Origin: Streptomyces sp. NBC_01591
Lineage (GTDB): Bacteria > Actinomycetota > Actinomycetes > Streptomycetales > Streptomycetaceae
Direction of reading: 5' to 3'
Length of the DNA stretch: 64,000 nt
NCBI RefSeq assembly: GCF_035918155.1
Contig: NZ_CP109327.1
Span: forward strand, 6,572,001 to 6,636,000
Made by a program: the position numbers and the translations under genes
The notes under the pieces: generated by a model
Databases searched by the model: none
Seen by the model: only the letters and a program-made list of their open reading frames with translations
What the model was told of the DNA's origin: nothing
Shown here: positions 20,793 through 32,838 of the stretch, in pieces
How the letters are laid out: each line of letters begins with the position of its first letter
Numbering within the stretch: the stretch's first letter is position 1

Positions 20793-21236
20793 GTGACCAG
20801 CAGACCCGATGAGGCGCAGCGCCTGCGCGACCTTGCGCGATTGCGCCGTGTCCGTGACCGGATGGACCGGGAGTTCGCGCAGCCGCTGGATGTCGAGGCG
20901 CTTGCCCGTGGCGTGCACATGTCGGCGGGGCACCTGAGCCGCGCGTTCCGGCTGGCGTACGGCGAGTCTCCGTACGGTTACCTGATGACGCGGCGCATCG
21001 AGCGGGCGATGGCGCTGTTGCGGCGTGGCGATCTCAGCGTCACGGAGGTCTGTTTCACGGTCGGTTGCTCGTCGCTGGGCACCTTCAGTACGCGCTTCAC
21101 CGAGCTGGTGGGCATGTCGCCCAGCGCCTACCGACGCGAGGCCGCGCGGGCGACCGCGGGGTTGCCGTCGTGTGTGGCGAAGCAGGTCACCAGACCGATC
21201 AGGAATCGAGAAGCGCGGTCACCGGGCCGCGATTAG
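20793..21236 (+). CDS. AraC-family transcriptional regulator (DNA-binding domain only)
   Basis: A 147-residue protein made almost wholly of the AraC/XylS double helix-turn-helix: LDVEALARGVHMSAGHLSRAF, then MTRRIERAMALLRRG and the second HTH VTEVCFTVGCSSLGTFSTRF ending in GMSPSAYR (motifs quoted in pieces from 93% of its length). It lacks a sugar-binding or other sensor domain. GTG 20793 is the best start available although its ribosome binding site is weak. It is followed after 10 bases by a VOC-family gene and then a UvrA-like gene, so it may control those two. The inducer is unknown. Confidence 0.85.
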   Translation: MTSRPDEAQRLRDLARLRRVRDRMDREFAQPLDVEALARGVHMSAGHLSRAFRLAYGESPYGYLMTRRIERAMALLRRGDLSVTEVCFTVGCSSLGTFSTRFTELVGMSPSAYRREAARATAGLPSCVAKQVTRPIRNREARSPGRD

Positions 21237-21246
21237 CTTGACGTTC

Positions 21247-21657
<411 letters not shown>

Positions 21658-21831
21658 ACCATCCGGCGACCGCGGCCACGACCTGCACGGACGGAACCGC
21701 GAAGGTGACGCCGCCTCGGCCGGGCCCGCCGACGAAGCAGAACCAGACGTACCGCTCGAAGTCGGTGACATCGAGCCAGGCGACGCAGACGGAGACCGCG
21801 ACGACGGCTCCGCCAGACAGATGGAGACACG

Positions 21832-24228
<2,397 letters not shown>

Positions 24229-24233
24229 CCGAG

Positions 24234-24273
24234 GGGCCTCGCGCGGACGTTGCGACACGACCGCGCGAGGCCC
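24234..24273. terminator. Bidirectional terminator after the UvrA-like gene
   Basis: Perfect 13-bp arms at 24234-24246 and 24261-24273 with a 14-base loop, between convergent genes. Confidence 0.75.
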
Positions 24274-24324
24274 GAGGAGGCCGTGCTCCCGCAGCGCTCG
24301 GACGGGACCGCGTACTGCGACGTG

Positions 24325-24861
24325 TCACATGCCGGGTGTACGGCTTCCCATCGTTCCGGCGAACGAGTCGGGGTCGCCGTCGAAGCCCCGGACCGTACCG
24401 TGGAACTCCCAGGCCCCGGAGGCGCCCCGGACGAATTCGGCCACGGTGGCCGCGGTGGCCGCGCCGACCGCGGAGAAGTCGTCCTCCGCCAGGTTCGTGT
24501 AGCCCTCCCGGACCTGAACACCGGTGTTCGCTATCTCGGCGAATGTGCTGCGGCCGTCGCGCTGCTGGATGGCGACCCCGACGACGACCCGGGTGTACGC
24601 GGTCGACAACCGGTTCAGTTCCAGCGTCATCACCTCGTCGAAGCCGAAGCCCTGGCCGGTCCTGCTGTCGCGGTTGAGGGTGATGGTGCCGTCCGGCGAG
24701 CGGCTGTCGAAGTGCACGAGGTACGCGGGGCTGCCGTACGGTGCTTCGGCGAGGTAGGTCGCCGCGATGATGTCGAGGTCGTGGGCCGGTGCGCCCTGAG
24801 GGCTGGGATCCCATTTGAGTCTGACTTCGACCTTGTCGATGTCCTTGTTGGGCGTGCTCAT
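24325..24861 (-). CDS. TerD-family (tellurite-resistance/CABP) protein
   Basis: A 178-residue member of the TerD family. It has KVEVRLKWDPSP, AATYLAEAP, LVHFDSRSPDGTITL, DRTGQGFGFDEVMTLEL-like segments and a C-terminal WEFHGTVRGF. Typical TerD proteins bind calcium through acidic loops (DLDIIA and DSRSPDG here). Their link to tellurite is historical; in streptomycetes several copies occur, some tied to development and stress. ATG 24861 is chosen for GGGAGG eight bases upstream. It stands alone, convergent with the UvrA-like gene. Confidence 0.85.
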   Translation of the reverse strand: MSTPNKDIDKVEVRLKWDPSPQGAPAHDLDIIAATYLAEAPYGSPAYLVHFDSRSPDGTITLNRDSRTGQGFGFDEVMTLELNRLSTAYTRVVVGVAIQQRDGRSTFAEIANTGVQVREGYTNLAEDDFSAVGAATAATVAEFVRGASGAWEFHGTVRGFDGDPDSFAGTMGSRTPGM

Positions 24862-24998
24862 CGGACTTGCCTCCCTGGCTTGCCGCTGGGCCGTCGGGCC
24901 GTTCACGTCACCCGATCATGTCCGTAACCGAGCGTGGATCCAACCGGGTTGGTTTCGGGCGATGGAATCGGGCCATCGGTTCGTTCGGTTCGTTCGGT

Positions 24999-25976
24999 TC
25001 AGTGCGGTATGCGGCGCGGCGGCCGCTGCCGGACCTCGTCCCGGAAGTTCTCGATGGCGCTGCTGACCTGACGGATCAGGTGGGTGTCCTCGATGCGGTC
25101 GAGATAGAGACAGTTGCGGGCCACTCCGTCGAGTTCGAAGGCGAAGCAGATCGTCATCAGAGGGTTGATGAACAGCTCGCTGCCACGGGTGCGCGAGGTG
25201 AACCGGACGTCCCCGAAGGCCCCTTGGACGGCAGCGGCGATCGACCCGTTCACGATGCTGGGGTGGTCGGGCGTGTGGTGCTGGGCGTGCGCCACGGCAT
25301 CGACGAAGAGCGCGCCTTCACGTGTCGTACGGGATACGGAGAACGCACCGAGGCAGGAACCGTCGCGTTCGAGTGCGGCGATGTTCTCCAGTACGAGGCC
25401 GTGGCTCACCCCGTGGTACGCGTCGATGCCGAAGCCGATGGACACAACGAGGCGTTCGGGTACGTCGATCGAGGCGAGCGCGGCCACGCTGGTCAGGTCC
25501 TCCTCCGGGGTGCCGAGGCCGGACTCGTCGCCGCGCATCAGGATGTCCGTACCGCCGTCGACCAGGATGACCGCGTCGATGTCGTACTTCTCGATCAACG
25601 CCCGGTAGGCGGCGCGCAGCGGTTGTACGCCCACCCGGGAGAAGGCGTGGACCGTGTTCGGGTAGCCGTGCAGATCGAGCCACTGGGCGAGCGTGCGTTC
25701 CGGGAAGTACGCCTGGTGGAGGGCCGTTTCGGGGCCGATGGCGGCGACGTCCGGGGCGAGCCAGGAATCGAGAGGCAGTCCTTCGAGTGCGCTGAACGAC
25801 AGATTGGCGAGCTGTACGTGCTTGCCCTGGTGGAACAGGGAGAGCGCGACGGGGAGTCCCGCGTAGATGTCGAAGCCGCCGCCGGCGCCTGCGACGAGGA
25901 CACATTCCGCGGATTCGAGCCGGGCGAACAGGGGGTTGGTGTGCAGCGAGACCATGCAGATCATTCTGCGATTCAT
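24999..25976 (-). CDS. DUF1152 family protein
   Basis: About 325 residues. It has a Rossmann-like opening LVAGAGGGFDIYAGLPVALSL, and further conserved words AVILVDGGTDILMRGDE and SIGFGIDAYHGVSH. These match DUF1152, a family seen in archaea and bacteria with no settled function; the glycine-rich loop suggests nucleotide binding. Three nearby ATGs (25976, 25964, 25955) are possible starts and none has a strong ribosome binding site. The gene is divergent from a DUF4937 gene 68 bases away. The stop is overlapped by a short 9-base tandem repeat. Confidence 0.75.
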   Translation of the reverse strand: MNRRMICMVSLHTNPLFARLESAECVLVAGAGGGFDIYAGLPVALSLFHQGKHVQLANLSFSALEGLPLDSWLAPDVAAIGPETALHQAYFPERTLAQWLDLHGYPNTVHAFSRVGVQPLRAAYRALIEKYDIDAVILVDGGTDILMRGDESGLGTPEEDLTSVAALASIDVPERLVVSIGFGIDAYHGVSHGLVLENIAALERDGSCLGAFSVSRTTREGALFVDAVAHAQHHTPDHPSIVNGSIAAAVQGAFGDVRFTSRTRGSELFINPLMTICFAFELDGVARNCLYLDRIEDTHLIRQVSSAIENFRDEVRQRPPRRIPH

Positions 25977-26044
25977 GGCGGTCGCTTCGGGTGTACTCCA
26001 TCGGAGCGTGACCCGTGACACGCCCGGCACCGTACGATGGCGCG

Positions 26045-26650
26045 GTGCTGGTCAAGTGGATTCGTTGCACCGTGGTGGACCGTCGAGGTTTTGAGCGGGG
26101 GCAGCGGAAGTGGGCGGAGCTGCCGGGTGAGCCCGGATTCAGGGGGCAGGGCGGCGGGTGGAGCCGAGGGCGTCCGGACGTGGCGCACGTCTTCGCCTTC
26201 TGGGAGAACCGCGTCTTCTACGACTCGTTCATGGCGCGCGCGCACGACGGCCTGGCTGCCGCGCAGTCCGGTACGTACAGCGGTATCCAGGTCAAGCTGT
26301 TCGAGCACCGCTTCGATGTGAAGACGGGCTTCGAGCCGCGCTTCACCGACGCGGATGTGGTCCGGGTGGCGCACAGCAAGGTGCGCGAGGACCGGGTGGA
26401 GCACTTCGCGTTGATGCAGGAGCGGGTGTGGAATCCGGCGATGGCCGGATCGCCCGGCATGCTGCGAGGGGTGTTCGGGGAGGCGCCGGGGCACGAGTTT
26501 CTCGTGTTGTCCATGTGGCAGTCGAGCGCCGAACGCGGCAAGTATCGGGCGGGGAGCATCGACCGGCTGACGCAGCGGGCGCAGACCGAGGACGACGTGG
26601 CGGAGCTGGCGGGGGACGTCGTGCAGCTGGAGCCGTCGTGGACGGTGTGA
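26045..26650 (+). CDS. DUF4937-like protein
   Basis: A 201-residue protein starting VLVKWIRC at GTG 26045. It looks like two ABM-monooxygenase-like ferredoxin folds: an N-terminal half with GEPGFRGQGGGWSR and FAFWENRVFYDSFMARAHD, and a C-terminal half with FLVLSMWQSSAERGKY. This agrees with DUF4937 as I remember it. The dimeric alpha-beta barrel fold often binds haem or small aromatics, but no catalytic residue is evident. It is divergent from the DUF1152 gene and convergent with the TetR gene. Confidence 0.7.
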   Translation: MLVKWIRCTVVDRRGFERGQRKWAELPGEPGFRGQGGGWSRGRPDVAHVFAFWENRVFYDSFMARAHDGLAAAQSGTYSGIQVKLFEHRFDVKTGFEPRFTDADVVRVAHSKVREDRVEHFALMQERVWNPAMAGSPGMLRGVFGEAPGHEFLVLSMWQSSAERGKYRAGSIDRLTQRAQTEDDVAELAGDVVQLEPSWTV

Positions 26651-26709
26651 CCGGCCCGGCCGGACGGGTGCGGCCGGGACGATGAGCCGGGGGCGCTCCG
26701 GGTATCCGA

Positions 26710-27369
26710 TCAGGCGGATTCGGTCGGGGTGTTGAAGACCCCGGCGCGGGCGGCTGCCAGCGCCGCGTCGGCGGACTGGTCGGCCAGCGTCCCGTCCACG
26801 GGTTCGCGGGTGATGAACAGTCTGAGGAACAGGGGCGAGACCACGGCCCTGATGAGGGCTCCCGCGTCCGTGTGCCGGTCCAGTTCGTTCCGGGAGACGG
26901 CGCGCGCGACGATGGCCTCGCAGCGGTCGAACCGCTTTGCGTAGAAGGCGTTCAGCGCCTCCGCGGCCCGTTCGGACTGGAAGGCCGCCGCGATGAAAGC
27001 GGTCGGTGCGGCAGCTGCGGCGGGGTCCTCGAAGGAGGAGGCCGTCGTGTGCGCCAGCGCGCGCAGATCGCCTTCCAGGCTTCCGGTGTCGGGCGGTGTC
27101 CAGGTGTCCTCTCCGGCCAGGTCCAGGGCGTCCACGAGGAGCCCTTCGAGGTTTCCCCAGCGGCGGTAGAGAGTGGTCTTGTGGATGCCGGAATGCTCCG
27201 CGACGTATTCGACGGTGAGAGCCGGATAGCCGTGCTCCACCAGGCCGTTGAGGACGGCATCACGGACCGCCGCTCGGGTGCGGGCCGTTCTGCCGCCCGG
27301 GCGACGGGTGCCGGGGGCGAGCGGGGGTGTCGGCAGGTCGGTCTCCGGTGCGGTTCTCTGCCCAGTCAA
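26710..27369 (-). CDS. TetR-family transcriptional regulator
   Basis: A 219-residue repressor with a TetR HTH at about residues 30-75 (AVRDAVLNGLVEHGY, then VEYVAEHSGIHKTTLYRRW) and a helical ligand-binding C-terminal domain. The start is TTG 27369, which has AGGAG six bases upstream; no in-frame ATG or GTG fits better. It diverges from an ABC-F gene, and the 83-base gap holds a palindrome and repeats, so it probably represses that gene and itself. The ligand is unknown, but an antibiotic is a reasonable guess. Confidence 0.87.
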   Translation of the reverse strand: MTGQRTAPETDLPTPPLAPGTRRPGGRTARTRAAVRDAVLNGLVEHGYPALTVEYVAEHSGIHKTTLYRRWGNLEGLLVDALDLAGEDTWTPPDTGSLEGDLRALAHTTASSFEDPAAAAAPTAFIAAAFQSERAAEALNAFYAKRFDRCEAIVARAVSRNELDRHTDAGALIRAVVSPLFLRLFITREPVDGTLADQSADAALAAARAGVFNTPTESA

Positions 27370-27381
27370 TTGCTACTCCTG

Positions 27382-27438
27382 TTGCGTTAGCGAGTTCCAG
27401 TGTGCCACACTCGTCTTAATGCGACATTGATTGCGTTA
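27382..27438. promoter_or_regulatory. Candidate TetR operator between the regulator and ABC-F genes
   Basis: The gap contains a perfect 6-1-6 palindrome AGTGTG-C-CACACT at 27399-27411. It is flanked by two direct copies of TTGCGTTA (27382-27389 and 27431-27438) and a near-inverted copy (TTAATGCGA at about 27416-27424). The location between divergent starts fits a shared operator. Confidence 0.55.
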
Positions 27439-27452
27439 AATCGGAGGCGCTC

Positions 27453-29063
27453 TTGCCCACACAGATCTCCCTGCGCGGCGTGACCATGTCCCGCGGTGAC
27501 AGGCTGTTGCTCGACGATGTCTCGCTGACCGTGCGCCCGGGCGAGCGGATCGGCCTCGTGGGGGAGAACGGCGCGGGGAAGACGACCTTGCTCCGGCTCC
27601 TCGCGGGGCTCGAACAGCCCGATTCCGGGAGTGTGTTCACGGTCGCCGACCGCGGCACGGGCCTGCTTGCCCAGACACCGCGGCTGCCGCCCGACAGTAC
27701 GGTCCAGGACGCGATCGACGACGCGCTGGCGGAACTACGAGCGATGGAACGGAAGTTGCGGGAGGCCGAAGCGGATCTCGGCGCGGCCGACGGTGCCGCG
27801 CTCGCCGCCTACGGGGACCTGCTCACCGCGTTCGAGCTGCGCGGGGGATACGAGGCGGACGCACGCGTCGACAAGGCGATGCACGGCCTCGGCCTCGCGC
27901 ACACAGGACCGGCCAGGAAGCTCGGCAGTCTCTCCGGCGGCGAGCAGGCAAGACTGGGTCTTGCCTGCCTGATCGCGGCAAGCCCCGAGGTCATGCTGCT
28001 CGACGAACCCACCAACCACCTGGACGGAACCGCGCTCGACTGGCTGGAGAGCGCCCTGCGGTCCCATCCCGGCACGGTGATCGCCGTGTCCCACGACCGG
28101 ATCTTCCTGGAGCAGGTCGCCACCGCTGTGCTGGAGGTCGACGCAGACCGGCGGACGGTCGTGCGCTACGGCGGTGGCTACGCGGGATTCCGGGCCGAGC
28201 AGAGCGCCGCACGGCAGCGCTGGGAGCAGTCCCACGCCCAGTGGTGCGAGGAAACCGCGCAACTGGAGGAGTACACGGCGACCACCGCCCATGGCGTCGC
28301 GATCGGCCGCGCCATCAAGGACAACAACAAAATGGCGTACGACCGGGCTGCGGGCCGCGTCCAGGCCTCCGTGTCCGGCCGGGTCCGCAACGCTCGCAAG
28401 CGACTGGAGCGGCTGAGGGCACATCCCGTCCCCAGGCCGCCGGACCCCCTGCGCTTCGCCGCTCTGCCCACGGCCGGCGCGACCGAGGGAGAGCTGGTGT
28501 CCCTGACCGGCATACGGGTCGGCGACCGGCTCGCAGTAGACCGGCTCTCCGTGGCGGCAGCCGGCAGACTGCTGATCCACGGCGGCAACGGGGCAGGGAA
28601 GTCCACTCTGCTCCGAGTCATGGCGGGCGTGCTCGAACCGGACGCGGGCCGCGTGGTCCGGCGGGGCGGGATCGGCTACCTCGCCCAGGAGATACCGGAG
28701 CACCGCCCGACGGAGTCCGTGCTCACGGAATTCGGCCGAGGACTGCCGCTCACCGACGACGAACAGGCGGAACTGCTGCTCTCGTACGGGCTGTTCCGTT
28801 CCCGGGACCTCCGGGTGCCGGTCGGATCGCTTTCGGCGGGACAGCGCAGACGGCTCGCCCTCGCCCGTCTCCTGGCCCGGCCCGCAGATCTGCTGCTGCT
28901 CGACGAACCGGCGAATCACCTGGCACTCGGACTCGTACAGGAACTGGAGGAAGCGCTGGCCCACTGGCAGGGCGCGCTGGTCGTGGTCTCGCACGACCGG
29001 CTGCTGCACCGCCGCTTCACCGGCGACATCCGTCGGATGGAGTCCGGACAATTGCTCGAATGA
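27453..29063 (+). CDS. ABC-F ribosome-protection ATPase
   Basis: A 536-residue protein with two ABC domains and no membrane segments. Walker A is GENGAGKTT at 37-45 and GGNGAGKST at 377-385; signatures are LSGGEQARLGLA and LSAGQRRRLALA; Walker B regions are MLLDEPTNHLD and LLLDEPANHLA. A charged inter-domain linker lies at about 240-340. ABC-F proteins bind the ribosomal E site; some displace antibiotics and so confer resistance. The second Walker B continues ANHLALGL rather than the usual NHLD. The start is TTG 27453 with GGAGG five bases upstream. Control by the divergent TetR protein is likely. Confidence 0.9.
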   Translation: MPTQISLRGVTMSRGDRLLLDDVSLTVRPGERIGLVGENGAGKTTLLRLLAGLEQPDSGSVFTVADRGTGLLAQTPRLPPDSTVQDAIDDALAELRAMERKLREAEADLGAADGAALAAYGDLLTAFELRGGYEADARVDKAMHGLGLAHTGPARKLGSLSGGEQARLGLACLIAASPEVMLLDEPTNHLDGTALDWLESALRSHPGTVIAVSHDRIFLEQVATAVLEVDADRRTVVRYGGGYAGFRAEQSAARQRWEQSHAQWCEETAQLEEYTATTAHGVAIGRAIKDNNKMAYDRAAGRVQASVSGRVRNARKRLERLRAHPVPRPPDPLRFAALPTAGATEGELVSLTGIRVGDRLAVDRLSVAAAGRLLIHGGNGAGKSTLLRVMAGVLEPDAGRVVRRGGIGYLAQEIPEHRPTESVLTEFGRGLPLTDDEQAELLLSYGLFRSRDLRVPVGSLSAGQRRRLALARLLARPADLLLLDEPANHLALGLVQELEEALAHWQGALVVVSHDRLLHRRFTGDIRRMESGQLLE

Positions 29064-29088
29064 GCCGAAGCCGATCTAGGGTCGGTAC

Positions 29089-29748
29089 ATGGCACGACCG
29101 CAACGCATTGTCCTCGTCCGGCACGGGGAGTCCGAGGGCAACGCCGACGACACGGTGTACGAGCGCGAGCCGGACCATGCGCTGAGGCTCACCGCGACAG
29201 GGCTGAGACAGGCCAGGGAGACGGGCGTGCGGCTGCGCGAGATGTTCGACGGCGAGCGGGTCAGCGTGTACGTCTCGCCCTACCGCCGTACCCACGAGAC
29301 ATTCAGGTCCCTCGGCCTGGACCTCGAGAACGTGCGGGTACGGGAGGAGCCGCGGTTGCGGGAGCAGGACTGGGGGAACTGGCAGGACCGTGACGACGTG
29401 CGCCTGCAGAAGGCGTACCGGGACGCGTACGGCCACTTCTTCTACCGCTTCGCGCAAGGGGAGTCCGGGGCCGATGTGTACGACAGGGTCGGGGCCTTTC
29501 TGGAGAGCCTGCACCGGAGCTTCGAGGCGCCCGACCATCCGCAGAACGTTCTGCTGGTCACGCACGGGCTGACCATGCGTTTGTTCTGCATGCGCTGGTT
29601 CCACTGGTCGGTTGCCGAATTCGAGTCGCTGTCCAACCCGGGCAATGGGGAGACCCGGACGCTGATACTCGGAGGGAATGGGCGCTACACCCTTGACCGG
29701 CCGTTCGAGCGCTGGCGTACCCCTGAGCCGTACGGCATCACCGGATAG
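29089..29748 (+). CDS. Histidine phosphatase (phosphoglycerate-mutase-like)
   Basis: A 219-residue branch-1 histidine phosphatase. The phosphohistidine motif LVRHGES is at residues 9-15, and the second catalytic His is in LLVTHGLTMR. YVSPYRRTHET and REEPRLREQDWGNW are further family features. The Trp-rich lid (DWGNWQDRDD) and the FHWSVAEFESL segment resemble small-metabolite phosphatases rather than glycolytic mutases. Substrate unknown. It begins 25 bases after the ABC-F stop and is followed 12 bases later by the ADP-ribosylglycohydrolase gene, so those two are probably co-transcribed. Confidence 0.87.
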   Translation: MARPQRIVLVRHGESEGNADDTVYEREPDHALRLTATGLRQARETGVRLREMFDGERVSVYVSPYRRTHETFRSLGLDLENVRVREEPRLREQDWGNWQDRDDVRLQKAYRDAYGHFFYRFAQGESGADVYDRVGAFLESLHRSFEAPDHPQNVLLVTHGLTMRLFCMRWFHWSVAEFESLSNPGNGETRTLILGGNGRYTLDRPFERWRTPEPYGITG

Positions 29749-29760
29749 AGTGGAAGGGCG

Positions 29761-30678
29761 ATGACAACCGCTGACTCTGCTTCCGGCCAATGTTTCGAAC
29801 GCGCCCTGTCCAGCCTGCGCGGGCTCTCCGTGGGAGACGCGCTGGGCTCCCAGTTCTTCGTGCCCGCCAACTATCCGCTGCTGAAGCGGCGTGAACTTCC
29901 ACCCGGCTCCTGGCAGTGGACGGACGACACCGAGATGGCGTGCTCGGTGCTGGCCGTGCTGGGGGAGCACGGGCGGATCGACCAGGACGCGCTAGCTCAT
30001 TCCTTCGCCGACCACCATGACTTCGACCGGGGCTACGGCCCCGCCGTGAACCGGATGCTCAGGCTGGTCCGGGAAGGCGGTGACTGGCGGGAGCTGGCGT
30101 CCGCGCTGTTCCAGGGCCAGGGCTCCTGGGGCAACGGCTCGGCGATGCGCATCGCGCCGCTCGGCGCCTGGTACGCGGACGATCCGGAGCAGGCCACACA
30201 TCAGGCCGAGATCTCCTCGTACACCACACACCAGCACCGCGAGGCGGTCGTGGGCGCGATGGCCGTCGCGGCGGCCGCCTCACTGGCGGCGGCCACGACC
30301 GGGCCGCCCACCCCGGCAGAGTTGCTCGACGGCGTCATCGCGCTCGTGCCGCGCAGCGCCGTCGGCGCCGGACTGCGACGGGCACGCGACATGCTCGACT
30401 ACGACGACGCCGGGACGGTCGCGGCGGTCCTCGGTAACGGCCGGCGTACCAGCGCACACGACACCGTTCCGTTCGCCCTCTGGTCGGCGGCGCGGAGCCT
30501 CGGCGATTTCGAGCAGGCATTCTGGGTGACCGCCCAAGCGGGCGGGGACGTCGACACGACCTGTGCGATCGTCGGCGGGATCGTCGCAGTGGGCAAGGCA
30601 GGCGCGCCACCGGCCGACTGGACGGCACGTACGGAGGAGCTGCCGGGCTGGCTCCCGCAGCGCGGCGGCCGCGCCTGA
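29761..30678 (+). CDS. ADP-ribosylglycohydrolase family protein
   Basis: A 305-residue protein with the ADP-ribosyl hydrolase/DraG signature: GLSVGDALGSQF near the start, the metal-site words WTDDTEM and GNGSAMRI, and the C-terminal AQAGGDVDTTCAIVGGI. These acidic residues bind two magnesium ions in the family, which removes ADP-ribose from proteins, nucleic acids or small molecules. All expected metal ligands appear to be present, so it is probably active. It sits 12 bases after the histidine phosphatase gene and is closed by a perfect hairpin. Confidence 0.9.
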   Translation: MTTADSASGQCFERALSSLRGLSVGDALGSQFFVPANYPLLKRRELPPGSWQWTDDTEMACSVLAVLGEHGRIDQDALAHSFADHHDFDRGYGPAVNRMLRLVREGGDWRELASALFQGQGSWGNGSAMRIAPLGAWYADDPEQATHQAEISSYTTHQHREAVVGAMAVAAAASLAAATTGPPTPAELLDGVIALVPRSAVGAGLRRARDMLDYDDAGTVAAVLGNGRRTSAHDTVPFALWSAARSLGDFEQAFWVTAQAGGDVDTTCAIVGGIVAVGKAGAPPADWTARTEELPGWLPQRGGRA

Positions 30679-30691
30679 GCCGCCGACGGGC

Positions 30692-30723
30692 ACAGTACGG
30701 GCGGCCCGGGCCGCCCGTACTGT
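30692..30723 (+). terminator. Perfect palindromic terminator
   Basis: All 32 bases form an exact 16+16 palindrome that can fold into a long hairpin, 14 bases past the ADP-ribosylglycohydrolase stop. Confidence 0.85.
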
Positions 30724-30900
30724 CACGGTACTGCCACATCTCCTTCACGCACGGCCCGGAACAGCGAGGGGAAGCTACTCTTTCGGCCACGCCGCCGTTG
30801 ATGATCATCCAGACGGGCGTGCGCCGAAAATGAGACGCCGGGGTGTCCCAGCCACTGCCCTGCGGGCGGTGTGCGCGGACCTCGGTAGGGGAGGGGTCCC

Positions 30901-32631
30901 ATGTCCGATCACATGTCAGAAACACCCCGGCCGGAAGACGCCCCCGAGCTGTCCGGGCCGTCGGGGCAGGCCGGAACGTCCGAGCAGACCTCGTTGTCGA
31001 AGGCTCCGCTGCCGGAGCCCCGCGGTACCGCTCCCGAGCCGCCGAAAGTGCCGGGATACGCGCAATGGGGTGGGCAACCGCATCCGCCCAACCCCTGGCG
31101 GCAGAGCAGCCCCCAGCCATCTGCGCTGTCGACCCTGCGCCCGGCGGCGCCCGCCGCCATCCGCGGCGCGACTCTCTGCTCCGCCATCGTCACGGCGATG
31201 CTGAGCGCCCTGCTGCTGGGCGACGGTCTCGGCCTGAACGCGCTGATCGTCGCGGTCCCCGCAACGCTCGGGGCCTTCTTCGCCGCGCGGACGGCCGGTC
31301 GCCGCCTCCGCCCGTGGACGGCCTTCTGGGCGGTCGGCGGACTGGCGCTCCTCGCCGTCCCGGCCCTTCGGGACGCCGGCTGGCCCGTCTTCCTGGCCGT
31401 CGTGTCGGCTGTCGCGCTGGGCTCACTCGCCCTGCACGGCAGCCGCAGCTGGCTCGGCGTGTTTCTGGGCTCGCTGGGCCTGTTCAGCTCCATCGCCGGC
31501 GGTCTGGCCTGGGGCGGACGCGGCGTGCGCGCCCGGATGACGGGCTCCCGTGGCCGGTTGGGGGTCGTTCTGCGCAGCGTCGCGGTGGCGGTCGTCCTGC
31601 TCGTCGTGTTCGGGGCGCTGTTCGCCAGCGCCGATGCCGCCTTCGCCGACGTGCTCGGCGATCTGATGCCCGATGTATCGCTCAGCGGCAGCCCGTGGCG
31701 GTTCCTCCTCTTCCTGATCGGCCTGGTCGGCGCGCTCGCCGCCGCGTACGCCGCAGCCGCTCCGATCCGCTGGGACGGCATCACCGTCCGTCAGGGGAAG
31801 GCACGCGGGCGACTGGAGTGGGCCCTGCCGCTCATCCTGCTGAACATGCTGTTCGCCGTCTTCATCGCCGTCCAGCTCACCGTGCTGCTCGGTGGATACG
31901 ACAAGGTGATGGCCGAGACCGATCTCAGCTATTCCGCGTACGCCCGGCAGGGTTTCTGGCAGCTTCTCTGGGCCACAGTGCTCACGCTGCTGGTGATCGC
32001 GCTGGCCCTGCGCTGGGCCCCTCGCGGACGGGGGAGCGACCGCACCCTCGTCCGTTCCGTGCTCGGCGTGCTGTGCCTGCTTACCCTGGTCGTCGTGGCA
32101 TCCGCACTGAGGCGGATGGACCTCTACGTCGACGCGTACGGTCTGACACGGCTGCGGATATCCGTGGCCGCAGTGGAGCTCTGGCTGGGAGTCGTGCTCG
32201 TCCTGATCATGGCCGCCGGGGTGTTCGGTGCCCGCCTGCTGCCGCGTGCCGTGGCTGCGAGCGCGGCCGTCGCCGTCCTCGGGTTCGGACTGATCTCGCC
32301 CGACGGGCTGATCGCGGAGCAGAACGTCCAGCGGTACCGCAACGATCACTCGATCGACGTCGATTACCTCCGGGACCTCTCGGCCGACGCCGTACCTGCC
32401 CTGGACACGCTGCCCGAACCGCTGCGCTCCTGCGCCCTCATGGACATCGAACGGTCGCTGCGCTCCGACGACGCTCCCTGGTACGCCACCAGCTGGGGCG
32501 AGGCACGGGCGCGGGACATTCTGCGGAAGCGGAGTCCGGCCGATCCGACGCGGTCCTGCGCCGGATCGCGTACGGGCATCGGAGGCAGCGAACGCGACGG
32601 TGACGAAAGCGATCCGTACGACCCGTACTGA
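30901..32631 (+). CDS. DUF4173/DUF4153-type polytopic membrane protein
   Basis: A 576-residue protein. The first 75 residues are Pro-rich and hydrophilic; about ten to twelve hydrophobic segments follow, and a hydrophilic C-terminus contains DVDYLRDLSADAVPAL and an acidic DPYDPY end. ATG 30901 has GGGGAGGGG in front. The pattern (AYARQGFWQLL, YVDAYGLTRLR, NVQRYRNDHSIDVDYL) matches the DUF4173 family of uncharacterised membrane proteins. No catalytic residues are obvious. It stands alone after a strong terminator. Confidence 0.8.
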   Translation: MSDHMSETPRPEDAPELSGPSGQAGTSEQTSLSKAPLPEPRGTAPEPPKVPGYAQWGGQPHPPNPWRQSSPQPSALSTLRPAAPAAIRGATLCSAIVTAMLSALLLGDGLGLNALIVAVPATLGAFFAARTAGRRLRPWTAFWAVGGLALLAVPALRDAGWPVFLAVVSAVALGSLALHGSRSWLGVFLGSLGLFSSIAGGLAWGGRGVRARMTGSRGRLGVVLRSVAVAVVLLVVFGALFASADAAFADVLGDLMPDVSLSGSPWRFLLFLIGLVGALAAAYAAAAPIRWDGITVRQGKARGRLEWALPLILLNMLFAVFIAVQLTVLLGGYDKVMAETDLSYSAYARQGFWQLLWATVLTLLVIALALRWAPRGRGSDRTLVRSVLGVLCLLTLVVVASALRRMDLYVDAYGLTRLRISVAAVELWLGVVLVLIMAAGVFGARLLPRAVAASAAVAVLGFGLISPDGLIAEQNVQRYRNDHSIDVDYLRDLSADAVPALDTLPEPLRSCALMDIERSLRSDDAPWYATSWGEARARDILRKRSPADPTRSCAGSRTGIGGSERDGDESDPYDPY

Positions 32632-32838
32632 CCGGGCCGAGCCGTCTGCGTGCGGGGGGCCCCGCACCGGCACGCCCACCGACGTCGGCACACCCCCTTC
32701 CAGGGCGCCCCGTCATCCGGAATACCGGCGTCCACGGCCGCGCCGCGATCCTTTCCGCGCCCTGTTGCGAGTCCGGGGCGGCCGACGGGCGCCCCGGGGT
32801 GTTGTCGGCCGCCCCATCGGCGTACGCTGACAGGCGCC

